The notes beneath the pieces were generated by a model that was given only the letters and a program-made list of their open reading frames with translations, was not told where the DNA came from and searched no databases. Source: Paenibacillus spongiae (lineage in GTDB: Bacteria > Bacillota > Bacilli > Paenibacillales > Paenibacillaceae). Taken from it: 64,000 bases of DNA. Below are positions 50,157 to 59,765 of this stretch, one piece after another (within the stretch, counting starts at the first letter, position 1; each line of letters starts with the position of its first letter). The DNA is taken from assembly GCF_024734895.1 (NCBI RefSeq), contig NZ_CP091430.1, positions 5,536,501 to 5,600,500 of the forward strand. Direction: 5' to 3'. Both the position numbers and the translations under genes were made by a program.

Positions 50157-52382
50157 GTGGATATTATTAAGCGCAACGGTCAGAAAGAAGAACTCATCTT
50201 TTCAAAGCTAAAAAAAGTTATCGATTTCTCGTGCGTCGGTTACGACGACTGCGATCCCCTTGAGCTGGAAACAGCCCTTCTACCATATTTCCGCAACAAC
50301 ATTACAACCAAGGAAATCCAACGCACGCTCATCCAAGTGGCCGTTGAGAAGACAAGCATCGAGCAGCCGAACTGGCAGTATGTGGCCGCTAAACTTCTTG
50401 TATACGATCTATATAAAGAATCCGCAATCAACCGCAAATACGGCTACTTCGGTTACGGCGATTTCTATTCTCTAATCACGTACTTGACCGAGAAAGGCTT
50501 CTACGGCAAATACATATTAGAACACTACTCCCGTGAAGAAATCCGCGAACTGGGCAACTATATCGTTCCGGAACGCGACTACTTGTTCAACTACATCGGA
50601 CTGAAGACATTGGCAGACCGGTACCTCATTAAAGGCTTTAACGGCGAAGTGCTGGAGCTTCCGCAGGAGCTGTTCATGGGCGTCGCCATGCATCTGGCGA
50701 TGAATGAAGACGACAAGCTCGGTTGGGCCCGCAAGTTCTACGACGTGCTGAGCCGCCTGCAGATGACGGTCGCCACGCCTACGCTCGCCAACGCACGCAA
50801 GCCGTTCCATCAGCTGTCGAGCTGCTTCATCGATACCGTGCCCGACAATCTGTGGGGCATCTACCACGTCGATTCCAGCTTCGCCCAAGTGTCCAAATTC
50901 GGCGGCGGAATGGGCATCTATGTCGGCAAGGTACGCAGCCGCGGCTCCAATATTCGCGGATACAAGGGCGTTGCCGGCGGCGTCGTGCCATGGATCAAGA
51001 ATTACAATAATACCGCCGTTGCCGTAGACCAGCTGGGCGTGCGTTCCGGCGCCGTTGCCGTCTACCTGGACGTTTGGCACAAGGATATCCTTGACTTCCT
51101 CAACCTGAAGACCAATAACGGCGACGACCGGATGAAGGCGCATGACATTTTCCCGGGTGTGTGCATACCGGATTTGTTCATGAAGAAGGTTCAAGAACGC
51201 GAATCCTGGTATCTGTTCGATCCTCATGAAGTCCGTTCCATGATGGGCTGGGCGATCGAAGACTCATGGGGCGAAGAATGGGAACGCCGCTATGAAGAAT
51301 GCGTCAATCATCCGACACTGTCCCGTGAAGAGGTTCCGGCGATCGAAATTATGAAGCGTATTCTGACAAGCTCGTTCGAGACGGGCACGCCGTTCGTCTT
51401 CTACCGCGATACGGTTAACCGCGCGAACCCGAACAAGCATAAAGGCATCGTATACTGCTCCAACCTGTGCACCGAAATTTGCCAGAACATGAGCCCGACC
51501 GAGTACGTATCGACAACGCACGAAGACGGAATCATTACGACGAAAATCAAGAGCGGCGACTATGTCGTCTGCAACCTGTCGTCCCTCAATCTGGGCCGCA
51601 CGCGGACGAAAGAAGACATTCAGGAAGTGGTCGCCTGCCAGATGCGCATGATGGACAACGTGATTGACCTGAACCATTACCCGATTCCGCAAGCGGAAAT
51701 CACGAACCAGAAGTACCGCGCCGTCGGCCTCGGAACGAGCGGCTATCACCAATGGCTCGCGATGAACCAAATCGCGTGGGAGTCCGAGGACCATCTGGAC
51801 AAAGCGGACGAGCTGTACGAGTGGATCAACTACTGCGCGGTGAAAGCCTCCATGGAAATTGCCAAGGAGAAAGGCAGCTACCGCGTGTTTGAAGGCAGCG
51901 AATGGCAAACAGGCGAGTATTTTGACCGCCGCGGGTATAACAGCCCGATGTGGCAGCAGCTGAGAAGCGACGTTGCCGAGCATGGCGTCCGCAACGCTTG
52001 GATGTTCGCTATCGCGCCGACCGCCTCGACTTCGCTGATCGCCGGCTCCACGGCAGGTACCGATCCGATCTTCAGCAAGTTCTTCGTCGAAGAGAAGAAG
52101 AACGCTGTTATTCCGCAAACAGCTCCCGGCCTGAACGAACAGACCTTCTGGTATTACAAGGAAGCTCATCATATCGACCAGAATTGGAGCATTAGAGCCG
52201 CTGGCCGCCGTCAGCGCCATATCGATCAAGCGCAATCCTTCAATCTATACATTACGCCTGAATATACGGCCAAGGAGTTTCTGGATCTCTATATGTCCGC
52301 TTGGGAAAACGGCTTGAAGACGGTGTACTACTGCCGCAATAAGAGCCTGGAAGTTGAAGATTGCGTAAGCTGCAGCTCATAA
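50157..52382 (+). CDS. nrdA: Ribonucleoside-diphosphate reductase alpha subunit (class I)
   Basis: A 741-residue protein: N-terminal ATP-cone (about 1-90, DIIKRNGQKEELIFSKLKK), active-site Cys in QLSSCFID (about 222), loop N-x-C-x-E in NLCTEI (about 435), and the C-terminal redox pair CVSC. It reduces NDPs to dNDPs. The ATP-cone gives overall dATP control. GTG at 50157 follows AAGGAG by 12 bp. The next gene 72 bp downstream is the beta subunit. No NrdI or thioredoxin-like partner is in the window. Confidence 0.93.
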   Translation: MDIIKRNGQKEELIFSKLKKVIDFSCVGYDDCDPLELETALLPYFRNNITTKEIQRTLIQVAVEKTSIEQPNWQYVAAKLLVYDLYKESAINRKYGYFGYGDFYSLITYLTEKGFYGKYILEHYSREEIRELGNYIVPERDYLFNYIGLKTLADRYLIKGFNGEVLELPQELFMGVAMHLAMNEDDKLGWARKFYDVLSRLQMTVATPTLANARKPFHQLSSCFIDTVPDNLWGIYHVDSSFAQVSKFGGGMGIYVGKVRSRGSNIRGYKGVAGGVVPWIKNYNNTAVAVDQLGVRSGAVAVYLDVWHKDILDFLNLKTNNGDDRMKAHDIFPGVCIPDLFMKKVQERESWYLFDPHEVRSMMGWAIEDSWGEEWERRYEECVNHPTLSREEVPAIEIMKRILTSSFETGTPFVFYRDTVNRANPNKHKGIVYCSNLCTEICQNMSPTEYVSTTHEDGIITTKIKSGDYVVCNLSSLNLGRTRTKEDIQEVVACQMRMMDNVIDLNHYPIPQAEITNQKYRAVGLGTSGYHQWLAMNQIAWESEDHLDKADELYEWINYCAVKASMEIAKEKGSYRVFEGSEWQTGEYFDRRGYNSPMWQQLRSDVAEHGVRNAWMFAIAPTASTSLIAGSTAGTDPIFSKFFVEEKKNAVIPQTAPGLNEQTFWYYKEAHHIDQNWSIRAAGRRQRHIDQAQSFNLYITPEYTAKEFLDLYMSAWENGLKTVYYCRNKSLEVEDCVSCSS

Positions 52383-52454
52383 TGAGCTGCAGTCTTCTTG
52401 TAACGGCGGAACAAGCGGCACCCGCTTTACCAAGTAACCAAGGAGGCAACAACA

Positions 52455-53492
52455 ATGGAACTGCATAAGAAAAAACTGTTTAATGAGGACGGCGACCGCG
52501 ACTGGGGCAAACGCCGCATGATCGGGGGCAATACCACCAACCTGATCGAGCTCAATAACGTCAAGTACGACTGGGCCACCAAGATGTACCGGAACATGAT
52601 GAACAACTTCTGGATCCCGGAAGAAATTCCGCTGGCCCAGGATGCCAAGGACTACCGTAATCTTACGATCTCCGAGCGCAACAGTTACGACAAAATACTC
52701 AGCTTCCTGATTTTTCTGGACTCCTTGCAAACGGCCAACCTGCCGAACATCAACGAGTATATTACGGCACCAGAGATTAATCTCGTTCTAACTGTCCATA
52801 CGTTCCAAGAAGCGGTACACAGCCAATCGTATTCCTATATTCTCGACAGCGTCTGCTCGGCCGAGGTCCGCGACCAAATATACAACCTATGGCGCGAAGA
52901 CAAGAACCTGTTGAAGCGCAATCGGTTCATTACCGACTTGTATGAAAACTTCATCGCCAATCCTTCTTCCCAGAACCTGATCAAGACGATTATGGCGAAT
53001 TTCATCCTGGAAGGCATCTATTTCTACAGCGGCTTCAGCTTCTTCTATGCGCTTGGACGTCAAGGCAAGATGCTTGGAACCGTGTCTGAAATCAAGTACA
53101 TCCAACGCGACGAGCTGACGCATCTCGCGCTGTTCCAAGGAATCTTCCGTGAAATCCGCAAAGAAAATCCGGAACTGTTCACACCTGTACTGATTGAAGA
53201 GCTTCGCCAGATGATGAAGACCGCCGTCGAGCATGAGATCGAATGGGGTCAATATATCACCAACAACCAGATCGCCGGCATTACGAACGACATCATCGAC
53301 CAATATATCAAGTATCTATCGAATGAACGTCTCCGCAAGCTCAACCTGGAAATCCTCTATCCGGAGGTCGTCGAGCATCCAATGAAATGGGTGGAGAGCT
53401 TCAGCAACATGAATGGCATGAAGACGGATTTCTTCGAACAGAAAGTAACCAATTACAGCAAAGCATCCAATCTTAACTGGGGCGATCTGTAA
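52455..53492 (+). CDS. nrdB: Ribonucleoside-diphosphate reductase beta subunit (class I)
   Basis: A 345-residue dimetal protein. Likely ligands: Asp in FLDSLQT, Glu and His in TFQEAVHSQSY, Glu in LEGIYFYSGF, and Glu/His in RDELTHLALF; the Tyr that bears the radical is in the HSQSYSY segment. GGAGG 8 bp upstream. Ends at a strong terminator (53516-53560). Forms the active enzyme with the upstream subunit. Confidence 0.93.
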   Translation: MELHKKKLFNEDGDRDWGKRRMIGGNTTNLIELNNVKYDWATKMYRNMMNNFWIPEEIPLAQDAKDYRNLTISERNSYDKILSFLIFLDSLQTANLPNINEYITAPEINLVLTVHTFQEAVHSQSYSYILDSVCSAEVRDQIYNLWREDKNLLKRNRFITDLYENFIANPSSQNLIKTIMANFILEGIYFYSGFSFFYALGRQGKMLGTVSEIKYIQRDELTHLALFQGIFREIRKENPELFTPVLIEELRQMMKTAVEHEIEWGQYITNNQIAGITNDIIDQYIKYLSNERLRKLNLEILYPEVVEHPMKWVESFSNMNGMKTDFFEQKVTNYSKASNLNWGDL

Positions 53493-53515
53493 CTTGACAT
53501 ATTCAGCATAAAGCG

Positions 53516-53560
53516 GGCTGCCCCACAAGTCATCTTAGATGGCGTGGGGCAGCCTTTTTT
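53516..53560 (+). terminator. nrdAB terminator
   Basis: Stem GGCTGCCCCAC/GTGGGGCAGCC followed by six T. Confidence 0.9.
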
Positions 53561-53611
53561 CATCGGATCGATGTCCGGCTTGTTTTTCAAGCTTCTTTTC
53601 CGTTCTCCCCA

Positions 53612-53640
53612 TTGTATTTTTATTCACATTAATGTATATT
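53612..53640 (+). promoter_or_regulatory. Promoter of the MetE-like gene
   Basis: TTGTAT (53612-53617), 17-bp spacer, TATATT (53635-53640), about 80 bp before the start. No S-box or T-box was recognised in the leader. Confidence 0.6.
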
Positions 53641-53718
53641 TATAAATATCATTTTTATAACGGTTACGCAGTCCTGTGAAAACGAAGGCATGCAACAGTA
53701 TGGGGAGGAATTAGAGCT

Positions 53719-55569
53719 ATGTCCGTTGGAAATATTGGCGTGGTCGCTAACCTCGGTTATCCGCGAATCGGCGAGCACTGCCAGTGGAAAGAAGCTTTGG
53801 AGCGGTTCTGGGCCGGCCACATCAGCCAAGCAGAGCTGCATCGGACGATGAAAGCGATCCGTTTGCAGCATATTGATAAACAGGCCGCGGCCGGTGTAGG
53901 AATCATACCGGTCGGGGATTTCTCATTATACGACCATGTATTGGACCACTCCGTCGCGTTTGGACTTGTACCGGAGCGGTACGCCCCGCTTCAGGATGAC
54001 GAGCTGCAGCTTTATTATGCGATGGCGCGGGGTACGGATGGAATCACAGCTTGCGAATCGGCTCCTTGGTTCCATACGAACTACCATTATGTCGTCCCCG
54101 AATGGAGCGAGGGCTTCCCCCCTCGATTAAACCGCAACCACTGGCTTGAGCTGATCCAGGAAGCGCCTGCTGCCATTCGTTCGAAGCTAAGACCTGTTAT
54201 TATCGGCCCTTATTCATTCGCCAAGCTTGTCAAGGGCTATCCTTCCAGTCAATTCGAACCCGTGCTTCGCTCGTTTATACCGGTGTACATCGAGCTGCTC
54301 GCCCAATTATCAGCAGCCGGAATCGAATGGGTTCAATTTGACGAGCCTTCGCTCTCTCAGACAAGTCATCCCGAAGACTGCAAGCTGCTGCAGGAGGTAT
54401 ACGAATCATTAAGAAGTCATTCGGCGGGTATCAAGCTGATGCTGCAGACATATTTCGGGGCCGTCCCTCTGCTTGCCCGCCTATTCCGGCTTCCGGTCGA
54501 CGGGATCGGTCTCGATTTCGTTCATGACGGCGGCGCACACAGGAAAGCAATCTCAGAGCTTGGTTTTCCAAAGGACAAATTGCTCGGCGCCGGCATCGTT
54601 GACGGAAGCAATGTATGGCGGACGGACCTCTCTGCGGCTTGGTCAGCCCTTCAAGGCCTTCTCCAGTCGGTTCCGGCGGACCGTCTTATCCTGCAGCCCT
54701 CCTGCAGCCTGATTCATGTGCCCGTTACGGTGAAAAACGAGCATAAACTGCCGTATCTGGCACGCTTATCATTCGCATTTGCCGACGAGAAGCTGGATGA
54801 GCTCGCCATTCTGTCCCGCGGCTTGCGCGAAGGCCGGCGGTCGATCGCCCTCGAATTGTCAGACTGCTCGGTGACCTTGCAGGCGCTTGCCGCCAGCCCT
54901 TCTCGCTCCCTGTTCATGCATGGCCGCTCAGCAGCGTCTCATCAGGCGGTCATCGGATCGTTATCCTACAACTCGCATAAAGAAGAACAGTCTTCGCAAA
55001 TGACGACCCAGACGTTCGGCCGCCTGTCTCATGCCGAGGTCGGAGACCTCCTGGAGCATAACGAAATGCTGGAATGGCTGGGCAAACAGCTTGACGGCTA
55101 TTTATTCACCACGAGCGGCTGGACGCAACGCAAGGGCTCTGATTGCGTGAAGCAGCCCATTATCTTCGGTGACATTATGCATGTCATGCGGGAAGTTTCA
55201 TCCGGTGTCAGCGATGCTCCTGCTTCGGCTCCGGAGATAACCCGTTCCTTGTTGAGAGGAGCGCTCACCGGACCGCTTGCCATGCTTCATAGCACGTTCG
55301 TCCGAACCGACCTTTCCTGCCACATGGTGGCTTTACAATTTGCACGGGCTATTCACAGTCTGGTGAACCAGCTGGATAAAGCCCGCACGAATCTCTCGGA
55401 TGAAAGCATGTCCCGCGATCGCGCCTTCAACAAGTACGGCAACTGGGAAATTTATCTCCATTGGGGCGATGAAGCTTGCAAGCACAATCCGAGCGTCAGG
55501 AAGGAATCCAAGCTATCCCATATAAAGCCTCATCGTTCTGGCATTCATGATGGTGTAACGGCCATCTGA
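53719..55569 (+). CDS. MetE-like protein without the zinc site
   Basis: A 616-residue homologue of cobalamin-independent methionine synthase (usually about 760). The N-terminal half is well conserved (NLGYPRIG, GIIPVGDFSLYDHVLD). The C-terminal half keeps LDGYLFTTSGWTQRKGSDCVKQPIIFGD and LTGPLAMLHSTFVR, but the following IDEPALREG-type segment is altered and the protein ends before the His-x-Cys-containing zinc motif. The catalytic zinc ligands are therefore absent. Not a simple frameshift: the tail is divergent. Methionine synthesis is unlikely unless another subunit supplies the site. GGGGAGG fixes the start. Confidence 0.7.
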   Translation: MSVGNIGVVANLGYPRIGEHCQWKEALERFWAGHISQAELHRTMKAIRLQHIDKQAAAGVGIIPVGDFSLYDHVLDHSVAFGLVPERYAPLQDDELQLYYAMARGTDGITACESAPWFHTNYHYVVPEWSEGFPPRLNRNHWLELIQEAPAAIRSKLRPVIIGPYSFAKLVKGYPSSQFEPVLRSFIPVYIELLAQLSAAGIEWVQFDEPSLSQTSHPEDCKLLQEVYESLRSHSAGIKLMLQTYFGAVPLLARLFRLPVDGIGLDFVHDGGAHRKAISELGFPKDKLLGAGIVDGSNVWRTDLSAAWSALQGLLQSVPADRLILQPSCSLIHVPVTVKNEHKLPYLARLSFAFADEKLDELAILSRGLREGRRSIALELSDCSVTLQALAASPSRSLFMHGRSAASHQAVIGSLSYNSHKEEQSSQMTTQTFGRLSHAEVGDLLEHNEMLEWLGKQLDGYLFTTSGWTQRKGSDCVKQPIIFGDIMHVMREVSSGVSDAPASAPEITRSLLRGALTGPLAMLHSTFVRTDLSCHMVALQFARAIHSLVNQLDKARTNLSDESMSRDRAFNKYGNWEIYLHWGDEACKHNPSVRKESKLSHIKPHRSGIHDGVTAI

Positions 55570-55741
55570 CAGTGTAAGGTACGATGAGTGAATCAGGAAG
55601 CATGATCCGTTGTCCCGCCCTTCTTAGGATTGAGAACGATGCACGACTTTAGTCGTGTATGAAAACTGGACTCCGGCCAATTTATCCATTCCCGATTTCT
55701 CGGTAAAATGAGAACAGTTGAATGGAACGGAGGCGTTACTT

Positions 55742-56572
55742 ATGTTTCAAGCGCTGATCGGAATGGAGACAGTGCTCGCGGTCATCATCCTGTTCTTCTC
55801 CCTGCAGGCCGGTTATAGTTCCGGGGCGCTCGCCTATCGGAAGACGATCGTATCGATGCGGAGTACGGCAAGAATGAACCTCATCCTGATTGCATTGATC
55901 GGCAGTCTGGCTGCATGTGAACTATTATTAATGATCTACAGCAGCTCGAACGGGTGGCTATCGATCCGAAACGAGCTCTTGCTGTTCGCCCTCTTCATTG
56001 CGCTTCCTTACGCGGCAGTTTTGCGTTTCACAGTTCCCAGATTGATCAAGCTTTCCCGCGTAGAGGAGGTAAGCCTGCTGCGGCAAGCAAGCCGGGTTAA
56101 GCGCCGGGCTGCCGCCAGTGCATGGCTAGTCGTGCCGGTACAGGCTCTGACCGTAGGCACTATGATGTACACGTACAAGATGCTGAACCCGATGCAGCAC
56201 CAGGTTTATAATGAACTCAGCATCCTCGGTCTCCTCTACATGGCTGTGATCGCTCTGTTAGGATTCCGTCAAACCGTGAAGCGCAGACGCATTCACCGCG
56301 ATGACGGCATATCGGCTATCCATCGCATGAAGCGTGCCGGACTTATTATGGCAACGATTGTACTCCTGCCTTTCGGATTGACCTATACCGTCATTGAAGC
56401 ACAGAATAGCCGCATCGGGAACGATTCGGTCCAGATGGACGAACAGATTATTACCAACAGCGATATCCCCGGCCAAATGGACGTTAAGCCTCCAACTCCC
56501 GTTCTGACCGAGCAATCCGGTGCGCCGCTTCAGCTCGAGCTTCAGGTTAACCGCAGCAGCCTGGGCCGATAA
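55742..56572 (+). CDS. Hypothetical membrane protein
   Basis: About 276 residues with six hydrophobic segments and a C-terminal soluble tail of about 55 residues rich in Asp, Gln and Pro. I do not recognise it. ATG at 55742 follows GGAGG by 8 bp; an upstream ORF part (55718) has no site. It ends at a terminator at 56586-56620 and stands alone. Confidence 0.65.
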   Translation: MFQALIGMETVLAVIILFFSLQAGYSSGALAYRKTIVSMRSTARMNLILIALIGSLAACELLLMIYSSSNGWLSIRNELLLFALFIALPYAAVLRFTVPRLIKLSRVEEVSLLRQASRVKRRAAASAWLVVPVQALTVGTMMYTYKMLNPMQHQVYNELSILGLLYMAVIALLGFRQTVKRRRIHRDDGISAIHRMKRAGLIMATIVLLPFGLTYTVIEAQNSRIGNDSVQMDEQIITNSDIPGQMDVKPPTPVLTEQSGAPLQLELQVNRSSLGR

Positions 56573-56585
56573 CATACGCAAAGAA

Positions 56586-56620
56586 GACCGTCCGCGTTTC
56601 CAACGCGACGGTCCTTTTTT
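56586..56620 (+). terminator. Terminator of the membrane-protein gene
   Basis: Stem GACCGTC..GCG / CGC..GACGGTC followed by CTTTTTT. Confidence 0.85.
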
Positions 56621-56663
56621 GTGATCATCCGATAGAACGACGCCATTCTCCCTGCACCTTCGT

Positions 56664-58787
56664 TCACGCGGTTTGGGAGCGGTGCCGGTACCAGCTTTCG
56701 AACATATTGGCCGGGATCGGCTTGGAGAAATAGAAGCCCTGCGCTTCCTCGCAGTTCCCCTCGCGCAGGAGACGGATTTGTTCGTCCGTCTCGACGCCTT
56801 CGGCGGTTACTTTAAGATTCAGATGACGGGCCAGCGAGGTAATGGTTGTTATCATCGCCGCATCGCTTCCGTCCTTCGTCATATCGGTCACGAACGACCG
56901 GTCGATCTTCAGCTTGTCGACGGGGAACTTCTTCAGATTGCCCAGTGAGCTATACCCGGTTCCGAAGTCGTCGATGCTGATTTGTACGCCGATTGCTTTC
57001 AATTCCGACAATATTCCACTGGCAATGTCAGAGTCGCTCGTCATGCTCTCCGTAATTTCCAGCTCCAAATACTGGGGCGGCATTCCCGTCTGCTCCAGGA
57101 TGCTCTCGATCCGTTCTGCAAGTCTATGCTGGCGGAATTGCCGCATCGACAGATTGACCGACATCATCATCGGCGGCAGACCTGCATCCTGCCATGCTTT
57201 ATTCTGCTGGCATGCGGCACGGAGCACCCATTCGCCGAGCGGCAGAATGAGGCCGTTATCTTCCGTTAACGGGATGAATTCACCCGGCGGAAGCAGGCCG
57301 CGCTGCGGGTGCTGCCAACGGACAAGCGCTTCAACCCCGACGATGCTCCCCGTGCATAAATTCACCAGGGGCTGATACGCGAGCGTAAACTGCTCCTGCT
57401 CCAAGCCTTGGCGCAAATCGCTCTCCAGACGGAGCCGGTCATATGCCTCATGATTCATCTCCGGCTTATAGCTCTGGTACTCGTTGCGGTTCTTCTTGGC
57501 GTGATACATCGCCGTGTCCGCATTTTTCACAAGCACGTCCACGCTATTCCCGTCCTGCGGATAGAATGCAATGCCAAGGCTGATTGTAATATGATAATCC
57601 GCTTCGCCCAGCATGATCGGCTTGTCGATCATCCCCATAATCCGCTGCGCCATCTTATCGGCCGCCGTATTCCGGTCGAGGTCAGGCATCAGCACGGCAA
57701 ACTCGTCGCCCCCCAGCCGGAACACATGATCCGGTCTTGCCGCAGCCAGCCGTAGCCGGTCCGAAACCGTCCGCAGCAGAACGTCCCCGAAGGAATGTCC
57801 AAGCGCCTCGTTGATCGACTTGAACCGGTCGATATCCAGCAGCAGAACCGCAAACCGGCTGCCCGCCGCTTCGGAACGTTCCAACTCGGCCTGAAGGCTC
57901 CTGTTCAATTGTCGCCGGTTAGACAAGCCTGTCAGCTCATCGTGTTCGGCCAGTTTGCGCATCCTCGCTTCCATGGACTGCTGCTTCTTGAAAGGCTCTT
58001 CAATCGTTAAGTAATAGATGCCTTTCATCAGATAATAATAGCCTGCCAGCTTATATACATGTCCGAGGAGCATATCCATATCAACCGGATTGACGCTCAG
58101 AATGAACTGAATATTGGCAAACACGAATAGCAATATCGCCTGCATGATCATGAGCTGGGCCTGCGGACGCCTGCTGCGGTGCCGGTATATCATGATCCCG
58201 ATCGTAAGCGAATAGGTGAGAATCACCGTTGTTTCGGCGGCAGCGCGGAATATAGGCCACACATTCCCGCTCAAAGCGGGGAGTGCTGCGGTCCAACCGG
58301 ATAATGAGAGATATGAGATTGCCAGGAGCCCGCCCAAACCTACCGCAGCGATGCTTGCGGGCAACCGCCTGCTGGCCGGGATTGGACGGTCATCGGTACT
58401 GAAGATCATAAACAAGCCGAATGCCGCGATCACTTGGGCCGTAAGCCCGTACAGCAAGGACAGCGATGTGTCGCCGACAATGCGGAAGAATGGCATCCCA
58501 TCGGTTGTCAGCGCATGAAACATATCGAACAAACCGACAACGATGAATATGACGGCCGTATATAGCCGCTGTACCGTCAATGATTCCGTGTAGAACAGAC
58601 AGGCTATCGCAAGCACGGCGAAGCAAACGGCGCCGCTCATGTACTCGATGCCGGAATGAACCAGCACGTACAGTCCGTTATTCATCATCACGGAGCGTCC
58701 ATCCAGCAAAATTCGCAAGAGCATGAAACTAATGATTATTATAATGGCGGTCCATAGTGTCTTCTTGTCCGCCCGGTTCAGTGACAT
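56664..58787 (-). CDS. Membrane GGDEF-EAL c-di-GMP protein, MASE3-like sensor
   Basis: 707 residues. N-terminus has about seven transmembrane helices resembling the MASE3 sensor (GIEYMSGAVCFAVL, LFDMFHALTTDGMPFF). Diguanylate cyclase domain with RLGGDEFAVL (about 365); phosphodiesterase domain with VEALVRWQHP (about 484) and DDFGTGYSS. Both motifs look catalytically complete. Start follows AAGGGGGGAC. It sits 79 bp downstream of pxpA but is probably transcribed separately. Confidence 0.9.
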   Translation of the reverse strand: MSLNRADKKTLWTAIIIIISFMLLRILLDGRSVMMNNGLYVLVHSGIEYMSGAVCFAVLAIACLFYTESLTVQRLYTAVIFIVVGLFDMFHALTTDGMPFFRIVGDTSLSLLYGLTAQVIAAFGLFMIFSTDDRPIPASRRLPASIAAVGLGGLLAISYLSLSGWTAALPALSGNVWPIFRAAAETTVILTYSLTIGIMIYRHRSRRPQAQLMIMQAILLFVFANIQFILSVNPVDMDMLLGHVYKLAGYYYLMKGIYYLTIEEPFKKQQSMEARMRKLAEHDELTGLSNRRQLNRSLQAELERSEAAGSRFAVLLLDIDRFKSINEALGHSFGDVLLRTVSDRLRLAAARPDHVFRLGGDEFAVLMPDLDRNTAADKMAQRIMGMIDKPIMLGEADYHITISLGIAFYPQDGNSVDVLVKNADTAMYHAKKNRNEYQSYKPEMNHEAYDRLRLESDLRQGLEQEQFTLAYQPLVNLCTGSIVGVEALVRWQHPQRGLLPPGEFIPLTEDNGLILPLGEWVLRAACQQNKAWQDAGLPPMMMSVNLSMRQFRQHRLAERIESILEQTGMPPQYLELEITESMTSDSDIASGILSELKAIGVQISIDDFGTGYSSLGNLKKFPVDKLKIDRSFVTDMTKDGSDAAMITTITSLARHLNLKVTAEGVETDEQIRLLREGNCEEAQGFYFSKPIPANMFESWYRHRSQTA

Positions 58788-58866
58788 GATGTCCCCCCTT
58801 CAGAAGGAAAGCCAATAAAGGTCTGCTGCCTTAAGTAGAGCGAATCGCAGCTCGTAACAATTCCTG

Positions 58867-59652
58867 TCATTCGGGCCGCTGCAGCGTAATGCCTGCCGCG
58901 GCCAAGCCGCGATGGATCGCCGCCGCAAACGATGATGCGTGAGGTCCGTCCCCATGCAGGCAAATCGTATCGGCCTGCACGGTCGTCACCTCGCCATTCA
59001 GCGTGCGCACAGCGCCTTGCGTTACCATGCGCAGCGCCTGTTCCAGCGCGGATTCGGGCGACTCGATCAAGGCGCCTGTCATCTTGCGCGGCGTTAGCGT
59101 GCCGTCTGCCATATAGGTGCGGTCCGCGAACACCTCGGACACGGCTCTAAGCCCATGCAGCTCCGCAGCCTTGAGCAGCAGGCTGCCATTCTGGCCGTAG
59201 ATGCGAAGCTGCGGATCGTATGCCTTCGCCGCGCGAACGATCGCATCCGCTATAGCCTCGCTGCGGCCCGCCATATGGTATAACGCGCCATGAGGTTTGA
59301 TATGGCGCAGCTCCGCGCCTGCCGCGCGCACGAATCCGCCGAGAGCGCCGATCTGGTAGAGCGTATCCTCATACACCTCGGCAGGATCGGCAGCCATCTC
59401 CCGGCGGCCGAAGCCCCGGCGGTCGGGCAACCCCGGGTGGGCTCCGATCGCGGCTCCGGCAGCGGCCGCTCTCTCGACCGCTTCGCGCATCGTGCGGGGA
59501 TCGCCCGCATGGAAGCCGCAGGCGATATTGACCGACGTGACGTATCGGAGCAGCTCCTCGTCCTGTCCGAACGTATAGCTTCCGTAGCCTTCTCCGAAAT
59601 CGCAGTTCAAATCTACCCTGTTCCGGAATGAAGCCCCTTCTCTTATCATCAT
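58867..59652 (-). CDS. pxpA: 5-oxoprolinase subunit PxpA (LamB/YcsF family)
   Basis: About 261 residues. VDLNCDFGEGYG, VNIACGFHAGDP, GAHPGLPDRRGFGRR and HIKPHGALYH are the family landmarks. With PxpB and PxpC it hydrolyses 5-oxoproline to glutamate using ATP. In-frame ATGs at 59649, 59652 and 59664 are possible; the AAGGGGGG lies directly before the 59664 ATG, so the start is ambiguous. It follows pxpC. Confidence 0.9.
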   Translation of the reverse strand: MMIREGASFRNRVDLNCDFGEGYGSYTFGQDEELLRYVTSVNIACGFHAGDPRTMREAVERAAAAGAAIGAHPGLPDRRGFGRREMAADPAEVYEDTLYQIGALGGFVRAAGAELRHIKPHGALYHMAGRSEAIADAIVRAAKAYDPQLRIYGQNGSLLLKAAELHGLRAVSEVFADRTYMADGTLTPRKMTGALIESPESALEQALRMVTQGAVRTLNGEVTTVQADTICLHGDGPHASSFAAAIHRGLAAAGITLQRPE

Positions 59653-59765
59653 GTTCAGCTTCATCCCCCCCTTCAGGTACCGGCGCAAGCCGCATGTTAT
59701 TATCGCGTCTATTACGAGTACCGCTATCTTGAATCGTTATGTATTTTAATTGCAACAGCAGCCGT

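Noticed and set aside
51264-52235. 323-codon minus-strand ORF inside nrdA
   Set aside because: Antisense of a strongly conserved gene; no start signals.
53561-53718. S-box or T-box leader before the MetE-like gene
   Set aside because: No characteristic core motifs or terminator hairpin were found; only a normal promoter.
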